Below, one piece after another: positions 33,784 through 44,920 of a DNA stretch of 64,000 nt (its first letter is position 1; each line of letters opens with the position of its first letter). The position numbers and the translations under genes are program-made. The DNA is taken from contig CM076196.1 in the NCBI GenBank assembly GCA_038277395.1, positions 133,201,867 through 133,265,866 of the forward strand, in the 5' to 3' direction. The notes beneath the pieces were generated by a model, which made no database searches, was not told the origin of the DNA, and was given only the letters and a program-made list of their open reading frames with translations. The stretch comes from Dryocosmus kuriphilus (taxonomy: Eukaryota > Arthropoda > Insecta > Hymenoptera > Cynipidae).

Positions 33784-34229
33784 ACAACTACATCATCCCT
33801 TACAATCGATGCCTTAGTTGAAACGGCAGAGGAGCGCTGTCAAGACCTATCGGGGGGAGACGTCAACGAAAATATTGTATCATCAACGCAGGAGCGTCGA
33901 ACTTTTCCACCCCGGGGAGATGTCACATATAGCGACATTCAAATCATGCTTCTGCTCTCACCGAACGTGGTAACAGAAGCAATTCAGCAAAAATTGATAA
34001 GACTTGATCATTGGACAGTCTTGGGATGTGCGACGTTTAGCGCAGAGGAATACGTGGCGCGAATTGTTTGAGACGGAACCCCTTGGTTCGACAGTCTGAT
34101 TTAGAACACCAGTGAATAAACTACCGAGAGAGAAAAGGGAAATTATAAGGTAGTCGGATACAATAAACAGTAATACAAGAGGAACAATATATATAAACTT
34201 ACATACATCATTTATACCCAGAACATAAC
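33784..34229. other. Unassigned, moderately GC-rich segment
   Basis: An open plus-strand frame (through 34071) follows the CT tract and includes two related pieces, LSGGDVNENIV and PPRGDVTYSDI. No family was recognised. It could be LTR or 3' non-coding sequence of the errantivirus-like element that is open by chance; I cannot distinguish this from a gene fragment. Confidence 0.35.
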
Positions 34230-34460
34230 AAATAATTTAGATATATGCTATTTAAAAAAGTTCTTGAAATTTTTTTAATAAATTATTTATATACAAAACA
34301 TTGTCTTAGAAATAAAATGAGCGTAATTTTAATAAAAGATTTCAGCAATTTTATTAGTATAGAATTATTTATATTCGAGATTTGAAAAATAGTTCATCTT
34401 AATTTTAGATTTTTAAAAATAATTAATCTTAATTTTATATTTATATTTATATTTATATTT
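34230..34460. repeat. AT-rich repeat, inverted relative of 20250-20640
   Basis: Shares CATCTTAATTTTAGATTT and AATTTTATTAGTATAGAATT with the 20.3-20.6 kb block in reverse complement. Its right end is a TTTATA repeat (34431-34460), which on the minus strand forms the simple 3' tail of the jockey-like element. Confidence 0.65.
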
Positions 34461-34479
34461 TAATTTTTTATAAATTTTT

Positions 34480-35171
34480 TTTGACAACTTTCAATAGCTC
34501 TTATATTATTCTGGAGGCGTGGTGACCAGATTATAGATCCATACTCGAACTCTGACCTCACCAATGTATTAAAAAGAATTTGAAAAGTACCTGGATCTCT
34601 GAAGTGTCTGCTTGCTCTTAACATAAATCCTATAGCGATTTATTCGCACTCGATAACATTTTGTCGATATGTGTTTTAAAAGTGAGGTGTGGATAAAATG
34701 TTACTCCAAGATCTACTACAGTAAACACTCTCTCAATCTTCACACCACCTTGGATTATATGCTTATAGTCAAATGGTATTGATGTGTGCCTCTGACGAAC
34801 GACAGGACTTTACATTATTCAACGTTAAGTACCAGGTTGTTTGCATTGCACCAGTCTACAAATTTATTTAAACTGTTTTGCAGCGCGTAACATGAGTTGA
34901 AATCTAGGACTGGCAGTGAGAATTTAACATCATCTACATACATATAGTGATGACAATCCAACTTGGCCGACAAGTCATTAATATAAACCACAAAAAACAG
35001 TGGACCTAGGTTTGCGCTTTGTGGTACACCAGATGTTGGCGTGAAAGTTTGAGAAGAGCGTCTACCATATTGTACATACGTTTCCCTACCTAATAAATAA
35101 GAGTGCATAAGTCGGTTTACATTTGAGTCAAGATCCAAGGCACTCAACTTCTGTATTAACACAACATGATC
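34480..35171 (-). pseudogene. Jockey-like RT, C-terminal half
   Basis: Runs from DHVVLIQKLSAL next to the mariner through FTPTSGVPQSANLGPLFFVV and the catalytic YMYVDDVKF box near 34935, to NANNLVLNVE (stop near 34815). A degraded thumb region continues to about 34500. YVDD with GVPQ upstream is the normal RT motif order. Confidence 0.87.
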
Positions 35172-35173
35172 TA

Positions 35174-36390
35174 CGAGGCGCGTCCAGAAAGTAAGTGTAC
35201 TGGTACTCTCACAGCTGTAGGGAATACTTTTTCGACATGTTGGCAACACTGCCGCGTAGCCTGACCCCTCCCCTTCAAAACGAGACCAATCCGAGGTTAG
35301 TGTGTTGAAAACTCTTGACGCAGTAGCATCTCTCGCGAAAAATATCGATCGTATCTCCCGCCAAGTGCGAAATTCGCGCCGTCATTCGCTACCTTTTTGT
35401 GAAGGGAAAAGCTCCAGTTGAGATTTATAATGAGGTGAAAACATTTTACGGGAATGGAGCTATGAATCGTACGAGTGTGTACAAGTGGTGTCGTAAATTT
35501 TAAAATGGCCGTACTTCCGTGCATGACGATCAGAGGAGCGGAAGACCTTCAATTGTGACTGACGAACTTGTGGAAAAAATCGAGATTGCGGTCCGTGACG
35601 ATCGCAGATTGACGTTAGATGATCTTTCTGCGATGTTTCCGCAAATCTCCAGATCCCTGTTACACGAAACAATCACAGAAACTCCCGAATATCGGAAATT
35701 GTTACTGGAGACGAAACTTGGGTTGCCCACTACACGCCTGAAACTAAGAGGCAGTCTCAACAATGGCGCCACACCTTGTCACCCTCCGCCAAGAAATTCA
35801 AAACCACAATTTCAGCCAAAAAAAATCATGGCATCCGTGTTTTGGGACCATAAAGGCATAATTTTTTGATTGAATATCTGCCTCATGGGGAGACCATCAA
35901 TGCGGCAAGATACTGTGAGACGTTGAAAAAATTGAAAAGGACGATTCAGAATAAAAGGAGGGGCATACTGACGAAGGGAGTCTGCCTGCTGCATGACAAT
36001 GCCAAACCTCACACGGCTAATGTCACGAAGCAACTTCTGGAATCTTTTGGATGGGCCGTTCTGAACCACCCCCCGTATTCCCCTGACCGGGCCCCTTCAG
36101 ATTTCCATCTCTTCACTTCCCTGAAGGTGCGCATGGGTGGAAAAAAGTTTTCGACGGACGAGGAGGTGAAGGGGGAGGTAGAGAAGTGGGCGAAAGAGCT
36201 GGCGGGAGACTTCTTCGAGGCAGGCATCAAAAAATTGATCCTGCGGCTCACCACTTGCATCGAAAGGGATGGTGACTATGTCGAAAAATAACTTACATAT
36301 GTACAAGTGTAACCAACTATGTTGTTATTTTAATACATTTTTTTTGAAGCCTACATAAATTGAGTACACTTACTTTCTGGACGTGCCTCG
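35174..36390 (+). mobile_element. Mariner transposon (copy 2)
   Basis: Terminal inverted repeats CGAGGCGCGTCCAGAAAG and its near-complement at the right end, with TA on both sides (35172-35173 and 36391-36392). Removing the element and one TA rejoins the jockey RT frame (KAFHKIDHVVL), which confirms both ends. Its sequence differs from mariner copy 1, so it belongs to another subfamily. Confidence 0.95.
35361..36291 (+). pseudogene. Mariner transposase, near-complete but frameshifted
   Basis: Cut-and-paste transposase. The N-terminal helix-turn-helix part (CEIRAVIRYL and on) is followed by a TAA near 35501, then by the linker domain (DDQRSGRPSIVTDELVEKI). Sequence is missing before TGDETWV near 35708, which holds the first catalytic Asp but is in another frame. 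The rest (35866-36291) is intact: LLHDNAKPHTA carries the second Asp and YSPDRAPSDFHLF the third, 34 residues apart, as expected for D,D34D. The C-terminal end is complete. Confidence 0.9.
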
Positions 36391-36392
36391 TA

Positions 36393-36515
36393 TTTTGTGA
36401 AAAGCCTTTGACAGGTCTGTAGTATATATGACATCTAATTGGATATGTTCCTGCAGTTGCGTCCGGACTAGCTGGGTAAAGCATAATAAGTTTTTAATAA
36501 TGAAAAAAAAATTCT
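36393..36515 (-). pseudogene. Jockey-like RT, middle piece
   Basis: Read on the minus strand: NLLCFTQLVRTQLQEHIQLD then VIYTTDLSKAFHK, which is RT motif A (catalytic Asp in DLSKAF). It sits between the Penelope-like insertion and mariner 2. Confidence 0.8.
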
Positions 36516-36749
36516 CTATTTGAAGCTAAAAAGTTTCAAGGAATTGAAAATACGATTAGATTTGGACAAAAAAAACAAAAAAATTCTTCTAAAAGAAATT
36601 GAAAAAAAAAAAAAAAAAAAAAAAAATGGAGGAAAGAATGAGAAAGCAACCAATCAGAACCCTTTCCTTCTTTTTTTTCTTTCGTCCCCTTTTTTAAATT
36701 ATTTTTTAATTTTCTTTTTCGAAAAAAATTATTTAAAAAGTATGAAGAA

Positions 36750-36792
36750 CGCCAACGTTTCGGTGTAACTAACACCCTTATTAAGTCAACTA
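36750..36792 (-). ncRNA. Degenerate hammerhead-ribozyme-like motif
   Basis: On the minus strand a stem GGTGT-TAGTT-ACACC is followed by GAAAC, matching hammerhead stem II and the GAAA core. The upstream core reads CTTAATAAG rather than CTGATGAG, so two core positions are changed and one base is added; self-cleavage is unlikely. Penelope-like elements are known to carry hammerhead motifs in their terminal repeats, which supports the identity. Confidence 0.4.
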
Positions 36793-37189
36793 AACCTAAA
36801 AAAATAGTTAGAAAATTAGACACCAAGAGGGAATGAAGGTGTCACCCCATGGAAGCCTAACCTGGAACTAAAATTCCTTAGAGAAAGTACTACCCTGTAA
36901 ACACATGCGCGTACTACGTAATTAATTACACATGCGCATACTAGCTCATCAGTTACGAATTTCGAAAAAAGAATGTAAGCAGATTTTGAAATAATTATGG
37001 GTACTATTACTTCAGTCTAAATAAAAAAAGGAGGAATAAAATCATATCAATTATAAATTTCTAACAGGAGAACATGACACAATAATGAAGAATGAGGAAA
37101 TTAACATCTGAGCCTAAAACAAAAAGAAACTTCATGGAAATGTAAAGGATTCAAATATAAGCTACCATGTTATCATAAGAGCTACTTAA

Positions 37190-37790
37190 TTTCAACAAAT
37201 CAGTTTTTAGATTAATAGAAAGATCTTTTTCTTTTTTAATATACGAGTCCATGAATTCTCTCTTACTCTTATTACTTTCACAATGCAAAACTTCAACATT
37301 ATCCCAATCAAAATCATGATCTGGATTTTGATTTTAGTGTTTGGAAAGTACATTGTGATAATAACAATTTCTGCGAAAACTACTTTTATGTTCCTCAACT
37401 CTAGTATTAAGAAGTCTGCCAGTCTGTCTTATATATGTCATATTACAAATTTTGCAAGATAATCTATAAATCACACCACTCTTTTCAAAAGTGTCTACGC
37501 AATCTTTTTCCAAGACGTACTATAGAATCCATTTTGAAAGGAATTCTAAAAATAGTGTGAATGTTACACTTTTTCAACATAGATTGAATAGTCTTCGAGA
37601 TTTGACCAAAGTAAGGGAGTACGAAAGTGTTGGAAGAACTAAATTCACTTACTTGGTTTTGAATGTTTGAAACTGAAACAATACTCTGTCTATTTTTAAG
37701 TTGTTCAATTCCAACTTTGACATTTTTTTTCGATAAATTTAGGTGGGTAATGATTTTAAAAAAGGATTCTTCTAGCAATATTTAAATTTT
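37190..37790 (-). pseudogene. PLE GIY-YIG endonuclease region
   Basis: Downstream of the RT, the minus strand encodes a helical linker (IGVEQLKNRQSIVSVSNIQ-like, 37485-37778), then VIYRLSCKICNMTYIRQTGR near 37440-37385. This is a GIY-YIG-type nuclease motif with CxxC and a TYIRQTGR block (normally YIGQTGR). A stop at about 37335 and frame changes follow. The nuclease makes the nick that primes reverse transcription in these elements. Confidence 0.82.
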
Positions 37791-37875
37791 CCGAATGAAA
37801 AGACTCATGGGACAAACCAACAGCTCTGTCAACTAAGCTTTTGACTATTGCAATTTTATTAGAGATAGGATTTGA

Positions 37876-38984
37876 CTAGAAAAAATTGACCAATCTCCCT
37901 GAATAAGTGTCTTTCCTGTGCCAATTAGTGATAATATTACCATTTGAAAGTCTAATTAAATGAAAATCTAGAAAAGGAATTGTATTTTTATTTTCTATTT
38001 CATGTGTAAATTGTATTCTCGGGTGAAAGCTATTGAAATTATTAATAACTTCTTGAAGTTTGTCTAAAGGAACACACAAAATTGTGTCATCAACATATCG
38101 AAAGTAAAAGGGCAAAACAAAACCTAATTTTTCAAAGACAAATTTTTCTAAATTTTCCATAAGTATTTCAGTCAAAATTGGAGAGATAACAGAACCTATT
38201 GGAGTTCCAAACTTTTGCTTATAGAATTTACTATTAAATTTGAATATTTTGAATTCATAATGAAATCTATCCCTTTGAGAAATTATTTTTTACCCAATCT
38301 TGTACGTAACTTAGTTATATCCCATCTTGCTGAAATTGCTGTTTTAACTAAGTCCAAAGGTATATTCGGAAACATTGCAACAACATCTAAAGAGACTAGT
38401 ATACAGTTATCTGGAACCGTTTGTTCATTTATAATATTTTGAAACTCCCATCTATTTTTTACACAATGGCTTGAAAAGGTTAATGAATCTTTAAGTATTA
38501 AATTAAAATTCTGTTCCAAAAATCTAGTAGGACTATTAATACTTGAAATGACTATTCTCAAAGGGAAGTTCTCCTTATGAATCTTCCTTAAATCATAGCA
38601 TCTAGGAAGAACAGAATTAGTAGTATCAATGTCCTTCCATCTTATATCTTTCCTCAGAAGTCCTTTTTTTCTCCAATTATCAAGGATTCGAAAACTACTA
38701 CTGTTTAGTTTTTTCAGAGGATTTTCATCCAATAAATAAAAATTTTCGGTGTTCTTAAGTAAGACCTCCATGTCTCTAGCATATTCAGACCTCTTCAAGC
38801 AAACAGTAATCTTACCCTTATCAGCACTCGTGCACATCAAATCAGGATTATTTATAAGAAATTTTTTGGTTACTGATAGTCCTCCTGCAGTCTTACAATC
38901 AATATTACTTATATGCAAATTATACTTATCAACAAATCTTTTAGATAAGTGTAAAAATTTGTTTCTGAAATCTTGCTGATTCAA
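37876..38984 (-). pseudogene. PLE reverse transcriptase
   Basis: From 38984 downward: LNQQDFRNKFLHLSKRFVDK, CTSADKGKITVCLKRSEY (the ADKG motif of PLE RTs), LPRCYDLRKIHKE (the PxxYxLxKxHK motif), VSLDVVAMFPNIPLDLV (motif A with catalytic Asp) and, after a stop near 38283, FGTPIGSVISPIL and YFRYVDDTILCV (YVDD catalytic box) near 38100. These motifs and their order are specific to Penelope-like RTs. Two stops interrupt an otherwise readable domain. Confidence 0.9.
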
Positions 38985-39029
38985 TTGAGGAACTTTATCT
39001 ATATTAGCTTCTTTCCATGTGTCTGTGGC

Positions 39030-39560
39030 GAAAGAACTTTAAATACTGCTATCGAAATGATGTCACAAATACACACCTCAAAGACTCTTGACAGTCCACA
39101 GGAAATAGATATCGGTCAGCAATTTATTACTTCTGATTTGTCACCTTTTTTCCATACTGGACATATTCAAGAAGATTTCCAGATTTTCGGGAAGTAATCT
39201 GTTCCTAAAAATAAGTTAAATATAATTGAGAGAGGTGTATGTAACTAAATAATCGGAGCAACACTTGACTAACGTACAAGGGATCTTGTGTGGACCAGCA
39301 GATTCCTTGTTCTGAAGCTTTTTAATTGTTTTCAAAACCTTTTTAGAGGCACTTTGAATATACGTGTTAGGAAAGTGATCTGTAGGTAGATTATCCCGTT
39401 GTGGATTTCCAAGTTAAACAAGTTAAACGCTTGGTTCAAAGGTTTTTATTCCAAATCAGACGGTAATAGTTAAGTCGGATTATATACTTGCGAGAAGAAC
39501 CTACCAAATGCATTTACAATATCAGAAGGATTCCACACAATCGTATCTCATTATACCTGG
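39030..39560 (-). pseudogene. Jockey-like RT, N-terminal piece
   Basis: On the minus strand: VNAFGRFFSQVYNP near 39490, KKLQNKESAGPHKIPCTLVK near 39300, FPKIWKSS then VWKKGDKSEV near 39150, and SISCGLSRVFEVCICDII near 39070. This is RT motif 1-2 of jockey/CR1 elements. It contains several stops and frame changes, and it breaks off where the PLE begins. Confidence 0.8.
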
Positions 39561-39744
39561 CATTCTAGAAACTATTTTTAAATTACTTATATGAGACCAA
39601 AACGAAGTGGGACTGGATCTAATTTATCTATTTATATAGATTTATGCGTTAGGTTCAAATCTCTCCAGAATGCCCACGAAATTTTATTTGTTATTTAGGT
39701 ATTGAAAATGTAACTATTGATTGCTTATAAGTGTATCGATGATA
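39561..39744. other. Unassigned AT-rich DNA
   Basis: No feature recognised between the jockey-like remnant and satellite copy 3. Confidence 0.4.
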
Positions 39745-40220
39745 TATCTGCAAATTAACCGCGTCTTTATTTTAAAAAGCATTCAATTTTCCGACAAAAC
39801 TATGCAAGATACGAAAAAAACTGCAAGAAGTAAAGTTGCTCATAACAAAAAGATCTACAAATTTGTCTCATACCATTTTTTTATAAGACGAATAGTTTTC
39901 GTGTTAATCGTAAAAAATTTTATTAAATATTTTTAAAAAATCCACTTTTGAGCAAAACTATGCGAGGTACGAAAAAAATGTTAAGACGCAAAGTTGTTTA
40001 CCTCAAAAAGATCTACAAATTTTCTTTATATCATTTTTTGATAAGACGCATAGTTTTTTTTTTCATCATGAACAATGTTATGAATAAAAATCAAGAATTC
40101 AATTTTACCGACAAATTATGCGAGATACGAAAAAAATGTTAAGAAGAAAAATTACTCATCCTAGGAGGATCTAGAAATTTTCTTGTGACGCACATAGTTT
40201 TTATTGAATCGTGAAAAATG
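39745..40220. repeat. ~155-bp satellite, copy 3
   Basis: Three units with GACAAAACTATGCAAGATACG-like motifs at about 39795, 39950 and 40110, spaced about 156 bp. It is related to copies at 5462 and 27312 but lacks the GC-rich hairpin cluster. Confidence 0.82.
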
Positions 40221-41534
40221 TTACCTGCCTTAAAAAAATTTCAAAATTCCAAGATTTTTGCTTTTTTTTAGATTTTCAAAAGTTGGAGTTATCTCGAAAA
40301 CGGTAAGAGCTCTTCTCCGACTGGTCTAAATGATAGCCTTAAAAAAAATTCAAAATTCCAAGATTTTTGTTTTGTTTTTTGCATTCTTCATTATTCGCAT
40401 GAGAATGTTCTAGAATCAACACGTTTCGACAAGTTTCGACAAGTTACGCAAGATGATGTAATGTTGCGCAATATGATGCAATGATTTTTCGCGCCAGAAT
40501 GTTCTAGAAGGTTAGATTTTTCGCGCCAAATTACGAAATAAGATTTACAATCACGTATATTACATGTGTTAAATGTACTGTTGGAAATAATAAACGAGTT
40601 TCTAAGCTGTTAAAATCAGCTAATAAAAAATATTATTTGATAAGGCTAGCCTCCCTTATTTCATTAACGATTGAAATTATTTGAAGACATTATTTCTGTT
40701 TCAAGTAACCGCAATCAATCTACCAAATAAATCAGTTACATAAATGTTATAATCGACTATAAGAAACTTTGAAATAATCATTAACACAACAAAATATTGT
40801 AACATGCTAAAAATCCAATTCATTTAAATAAAACCTTGCAATACACGAAAATGTTAAAAGGTATGACAAAAATGTATTTAGAAAAGGGGATGTTTTCGGA
40901 CAGATCTAAATGATACACCAACAAAAACCAAATTTGAGAGCTTGTGTTGGTTTGAATGGGGATTCCCGAGAACTCAACGAGTTTCAAAGTCCCTCGATGC
41001 TCAGAGTGTGAAATGAGTGAGGCAGAATGCATTCTTCTTTATTGTCATGATTATATTATTACAAGTCTTAGATCTCTTACATTTTAATAATAATAATAAT
41101 AAGCAGAATGAGTTCGGATACAAGAAATGAAGATGAGCAGTACCTATAATGTTTAAAAAATCACATTGAATTTAACTTATTAAAAGAAATATATATTATA
41201 GAGTAATATAGAAAGATATTGCATGATTAGTACCATTCTGGGTATATTTTATCAGTTTCTATAACCTAATGAGATAAAATTTACAATCATGTAAATTTCA
41301 TGTGTTAATTCTACTGTTGGAAATAATAAACGAGCTTTTAAGCTGTTAAAAATCATCTAATAAAAAGTATTATTTAACAACGCTAACCTCTCTTATTTAA
41401 TTAATCATTGAAATTATTTGAAGGCATTATTTTTTGTTTCAAGTGACCGCAATCAATCTACCAAATAAATCTGCTACATATATTTTATAATCCACTGTAA
41501 GAAAGTTTGAAATATTCTTTAACACGACAAAGTA

Positions 41535-42801
41535 CAGTCTGTTCCACAAGAAAGAATACGCGTTTTCTCGAAAATTTTTAAAGATTTTTGTCGTTTCTTT
41601 TTTGGCCTGACTGTACGTTTCAAGGGCAAGAGCGGAACCGCCGATTTGGTTCAGTCTCATTTGAAGTGTCGGATAGTGAACAAGTTTGCGCAATGAGTGC
41701 AGTATACGCTAAACGGTTCGAAGCTGTGTTTTTGCGCAGCAATGCACACGGACCAAAACTTTCATACTCAGCTGCTGCTAAAGTGTTTAAAAAGTCTAAG
41801 TACTTCGTGCAAAAGTGGGTGGAGCGGTATAGGGACACAAAAGCTGTTGACGATCTTCCAGGAAAAGGAGAAACGCGAGCAACGTCCAGCAAGGAGGATA
41901 AGGGGATCATCGCACTATTTAAGCGCAACCCCACTCTACGGCTGCGCGAAGCCAAGGCTAAGCTAGCGGAGAAGGGATTAGGCGTTAGTATAAACACCAT
42001 AAGACGCAGATTAGCTGAGGCAAACATGCAGTACCGTAGCACGAGGCAGAAACCCCTGCTCTGAGAAGTGCACATGCAAAAACGGCTGTCATGGGCTATG
42101 GAAAATAATGATCGCGATTGGTCAAATGTGATTTTTTCCGACGAAGCATCCTTTTGGGCATGGGTTCCAATAAAACGTGCCTGGTCAGGCAGAGGTGAGC
42201 GGTTCCTCCAGCGAACTGTTAAACACCCAGTAAAGATCCATGTTTGGGGATGCTTCTCACAGCGCGGTTTTGGCTGTTTGGAGCTGTTCACTGAGAACCT
42301 GAACGCGGAAAAAATGGTCAAAATCTACAAGCATGGTCTTCTAAGGTCTGCAGAAAAGATGTTTGGAGCCAATAATGAGGTTTGGATCCTTCAAGAGGAC
42401 AACGATCCCAAACATTGCAGTCGCCTCTGCAAGAACTGGAAAGCTGAAAATGGCGTCGTCACCTTGGCCTGGCCTTCACAATCTCCTGATGCCAATCCGA
42501 TTGAAAATGTGTGGAGTGTCGTTAAGAGAAAACTTGCAGGAAGGCGTGTATTCACCCTCAAGCAACTCTCTCGACGAATTAGAGAGGTGTGGCGCTCTCT
42601 ATCTTTAGAAAATGCTGAAAAATTAGTCGAGAGCACGCCCAGAAGATGCCAGGCCATTATCGAGAATAATGGCGATTGGACCATTTATTGACATAAGTCC
42701 TCCCCAACTTTTAAAGCATTTTTTCATGCCAAAAAATAAAAAATAAAGTTTTCTTTAAAACTTTTCGAGAAAACGCGTATTCTTTCTTGCGGAACAGGCT
42801 G
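41535..42801 (+). mobile_element. Tc1-like transposon, nearly intact
   Basis: Terminal inverted repeats of about 44 bases starting CAGTCTGTTCCACAAG (left) and the complement of CAGCCTGTTCCGCAAG (right), with TA on each side (41533-41534 and 42802-42803). The matching position in the right palindrome arm (near 53175) is uninterrupted, so the insertion occurred after the arms were duplicated. The 1267-bp length is normal for a one-gene Tc1 element. Confidence 0.95.
41694..42691 (+). pseudogene. Tc1 transposase with one nonsense codon
   Basis: Cut-and-paste transposase. The frame is continuous for about 330 codons except for one TGA at 42062-42064. The N-terminal half has the paired-type helix-turn-helix (LSYSAAAKVFKKSKYFVQKW) and a GRP-like linker. 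The catalytic half has FSDEASF, EDNDPKH and NPIENVW, giving D, D and E with 34 residues between the last two (DD34E). The stop lies between the DNA-binding and catalytic domains. ATG at 41694 is the best start. It could be a very recently inactivated copy; read-through is possible but unsupported. Confidence 0.9.
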
Positions 42802-43223
42802 TAATATGCTAAAAATTCAATTCATTTAACTAAAACCTTGCAATACTCGAAAACGGTAAAAGATATGACAAAAATGTATTTACAAAAAGGGATGTTTTTC
42901 GGAGGGATCTAAACAATACACAAAGAAAAATTCCAAAATTTGCAAATATATCGAAAATTGTAATAAATACGTAAAAACGGGCAAAATTTTAATTCTCACA
43001 AAACAGTCTCTCAAAATGATCTAAATGATACACTAAAGAAAGTTTCAAAAAGTAAGGAGGGTTGCCGAGCTGCAGGCAATAATCAGTAATTTAGGAATGA
43101 GCCGATGGTGGTAAGTGTCTGAATTCAACCAAGTAAGGCGGGTTGCCGAGCTGTAGACTAAATTTTGTAAAAACTTTAGTTTGATGGAAGGGTTCTGTTT
43201 CAGGTTAAATGTCTGTACTTCAC

Positions 43224-43238
43224 TGTGTGCGTGTGTGT

Positions 43239-43273
<35 letters not shown>
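43224..43273. repeat. (GT)n microsatellite
   Basis: GT tract in the left arm. The mirror position in the right arm (52700-52754) reads C17 followed by CACACA, CGCGCG and CACACA, so the two arms have diverged most at this microsatellite. Confidence 0.97.
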
Positions 43274-43274
<1 letters not shown>

Positions 43275-43429
43275 TAACTAATTTAACGAGTTTTTAAAAG
43301 CAAAAGTTATGTTAAAAATCCAAGCGTAGAAATTAATTATTGACTATGTCTTATTCATATCACTTAAGGAAAAAAAAAAAAAAAAAATAGAAATGACTGA
43401 GAAATTCTTACTACTAAAGTCGGCTAATT

Positions 43430-43621
43430 TCACCACACCGAAAATGCGATAACAGCACTAATAGTAGTTTTATTTGACATCAGGGGACGCATTGAGGACT
43501 CGAAAGTATTGCGCAGGAAGTTTCCATAGAGAGTTTTTCTAGAAGCTTCCAGGTAGATTGTATCGGCGATTCCCGACTTCTCGACAGTGGCTAACATGAA
43601 TCGACAGGTTTCATAGTTCAA
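43430..43621 (-). other. Arm-conserved 63-codon frame (left copy)
   Basis: Begins MNYETCRFMLATVEKSGIAD and stays open in both arms (right copy 52355-52546 plus). The copies differ at about five residues, with no sign that protein changes are avoided. It is probably a consequence of arm duplication rather than a gene; no family recognised. Confidence 0.25.
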
Positions 43622-43679
43622 AGCGTCCTTGAAGCGTCACTGCTAGAAGTTTATGTAGGAATTTGACGAAAGTAAAACC

Positions 43680-44110
43680 AGTCATTTGCCGGTGGTTCGT
43701 GCCTGTGCTAAATGTGTGTCTATAAAATTAATCAGTGACCGACAAGTGATGATGGTTTGTGTCCGTGCTGAAATGAAATTCATTCCGTAATCAATTACGG
43801 TGGGTTGCTGAGATATAGCTTTCAGCGGAAGGTTTTGTTCCAAGCTAAATGTTTGTAAAACCAGAGTTCGGGGGTAGGGTTCTGTTTCAGGCTAAATGTC
43901 TGCAAAATTAATCAGTAATCAAAAGTCGATGATGGTTCGTGTCAATGCTGAACGTCTGTAAAATTAGACAGTAACCGACAGGCCATGATGGTTCATGTCT
44001 GTGATAAATGTCTGTAAAAGGAAGTCATTTACCAGCAGGCGATGATGATGGTTCGTGTCTGTGCTAAAGATTCATTCAATCAGTAACTAAGTACGGTGGG
44101 TTGCTGACAT
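43680..44110. repeat. 60-bp minisatellite, left arm
   Basis: Units with GATGATGGTTCGTGTC and TAAATGTCTGTAAAA, the reverse complement of the arrays at 51870-52300 and 4913-5460. Confidence 0.85.
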
Positions 44111-44281
44111 TGGACTTCTGTGACGACTTCGGGTATTTATGATGTACATAGAGCCTTCTATAACTTCAAGATAAAGAGGGAGATACATTAATAAACAAAG
44201 ATAGTACGTACATTAGTTGAGGATATCCAAAAATACATTCTTTCGACACGTTTCGAGAAAATTCTATAGGTAGTCACCCAA

Positions 44282-44347
<66 letters not shown>
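44282..44347. repeat. (TAA)n microsatellite
   Basis: About 22 TAA units; the mirror (TTA)n in the right arm lies at 51646-51693 and is shorter. Confidence 0.97.
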
Positions 44348-44920
44348 CCTAAGTCATATAAAACACTGCAATATCAGAATGCATTTTATTCAATGTTTTA
44401 TGATTTGCAGCACCACTTTAAATCGGTGCGTTTATCTCTTAATGTTAAATGCGTATTATAGTATCAGCATTCTCGAAGCTTGGGATTAAAGAAGACATGC
44501 ATTTTATTAACAGGTTTCACACTCGCTGTTCTTTAAACGCCTTTCTCTCTCTTCCTCTCTCTCTCTCTCTTATTTTTAGAAATAGCAATTTTTATCTATT
44601 ATGATTTGAACATTAAGCATAAAAATAAAAAAAGAAGTCTCTCCATTCTTCTTACGTTGTAGTTATGTCGTCTAAAAAGTATTTTACTTAATTGTTGAAA
44701 AATTGTAATTTCAATAATGAAAGTAAGAATTACGTTTTCCAAACTCTTTCAAAATATTACATCATATCCCCAAAATGCTATAACGTCATCTGAGAGATCA
44801 TTAGTATTATACGTAAGCAATAATTTCGTAATTTTACAGAAATTTTGCAAGGTTAATAATGTGATTCTTGGGAAAAGGGTTAATGTCCATGCTAAAAGAG
44901 TAAAATAATTAGAAGAGCAA

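Larger units (their letters stand above)
36516..39029 (-). mobile_element. Penelope-like element (PLE)
   Basis: On the minus strand: a PLE-type reverse transcriptase followed by a GIY-YIG endonuclease segment, then A-rich DNA with a hammerhead-like motif. RT without an apurinic endonuclease but with GIY-YIG is diagnostic of Penelope-like elements. It lies inside the jockey-like element. Exact ends are uncertain because no target duplication was found. Confidence 0.82.
34430..39560 (-). mobile_element. Jockey/CR1-like non-LTR element, split by two insertions
   Basis: On the minus strand, RT pieces occur in the correct order at 39560-39030, 36515-36393 and 35171-34480, ending in a TATAAA repeat tail. 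A Penelope-like element separates the first two and a mariner separates the last two. All pieces share the same RT style, so a single host element with later insertions is the simplest reading. Confidence 0.82.
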
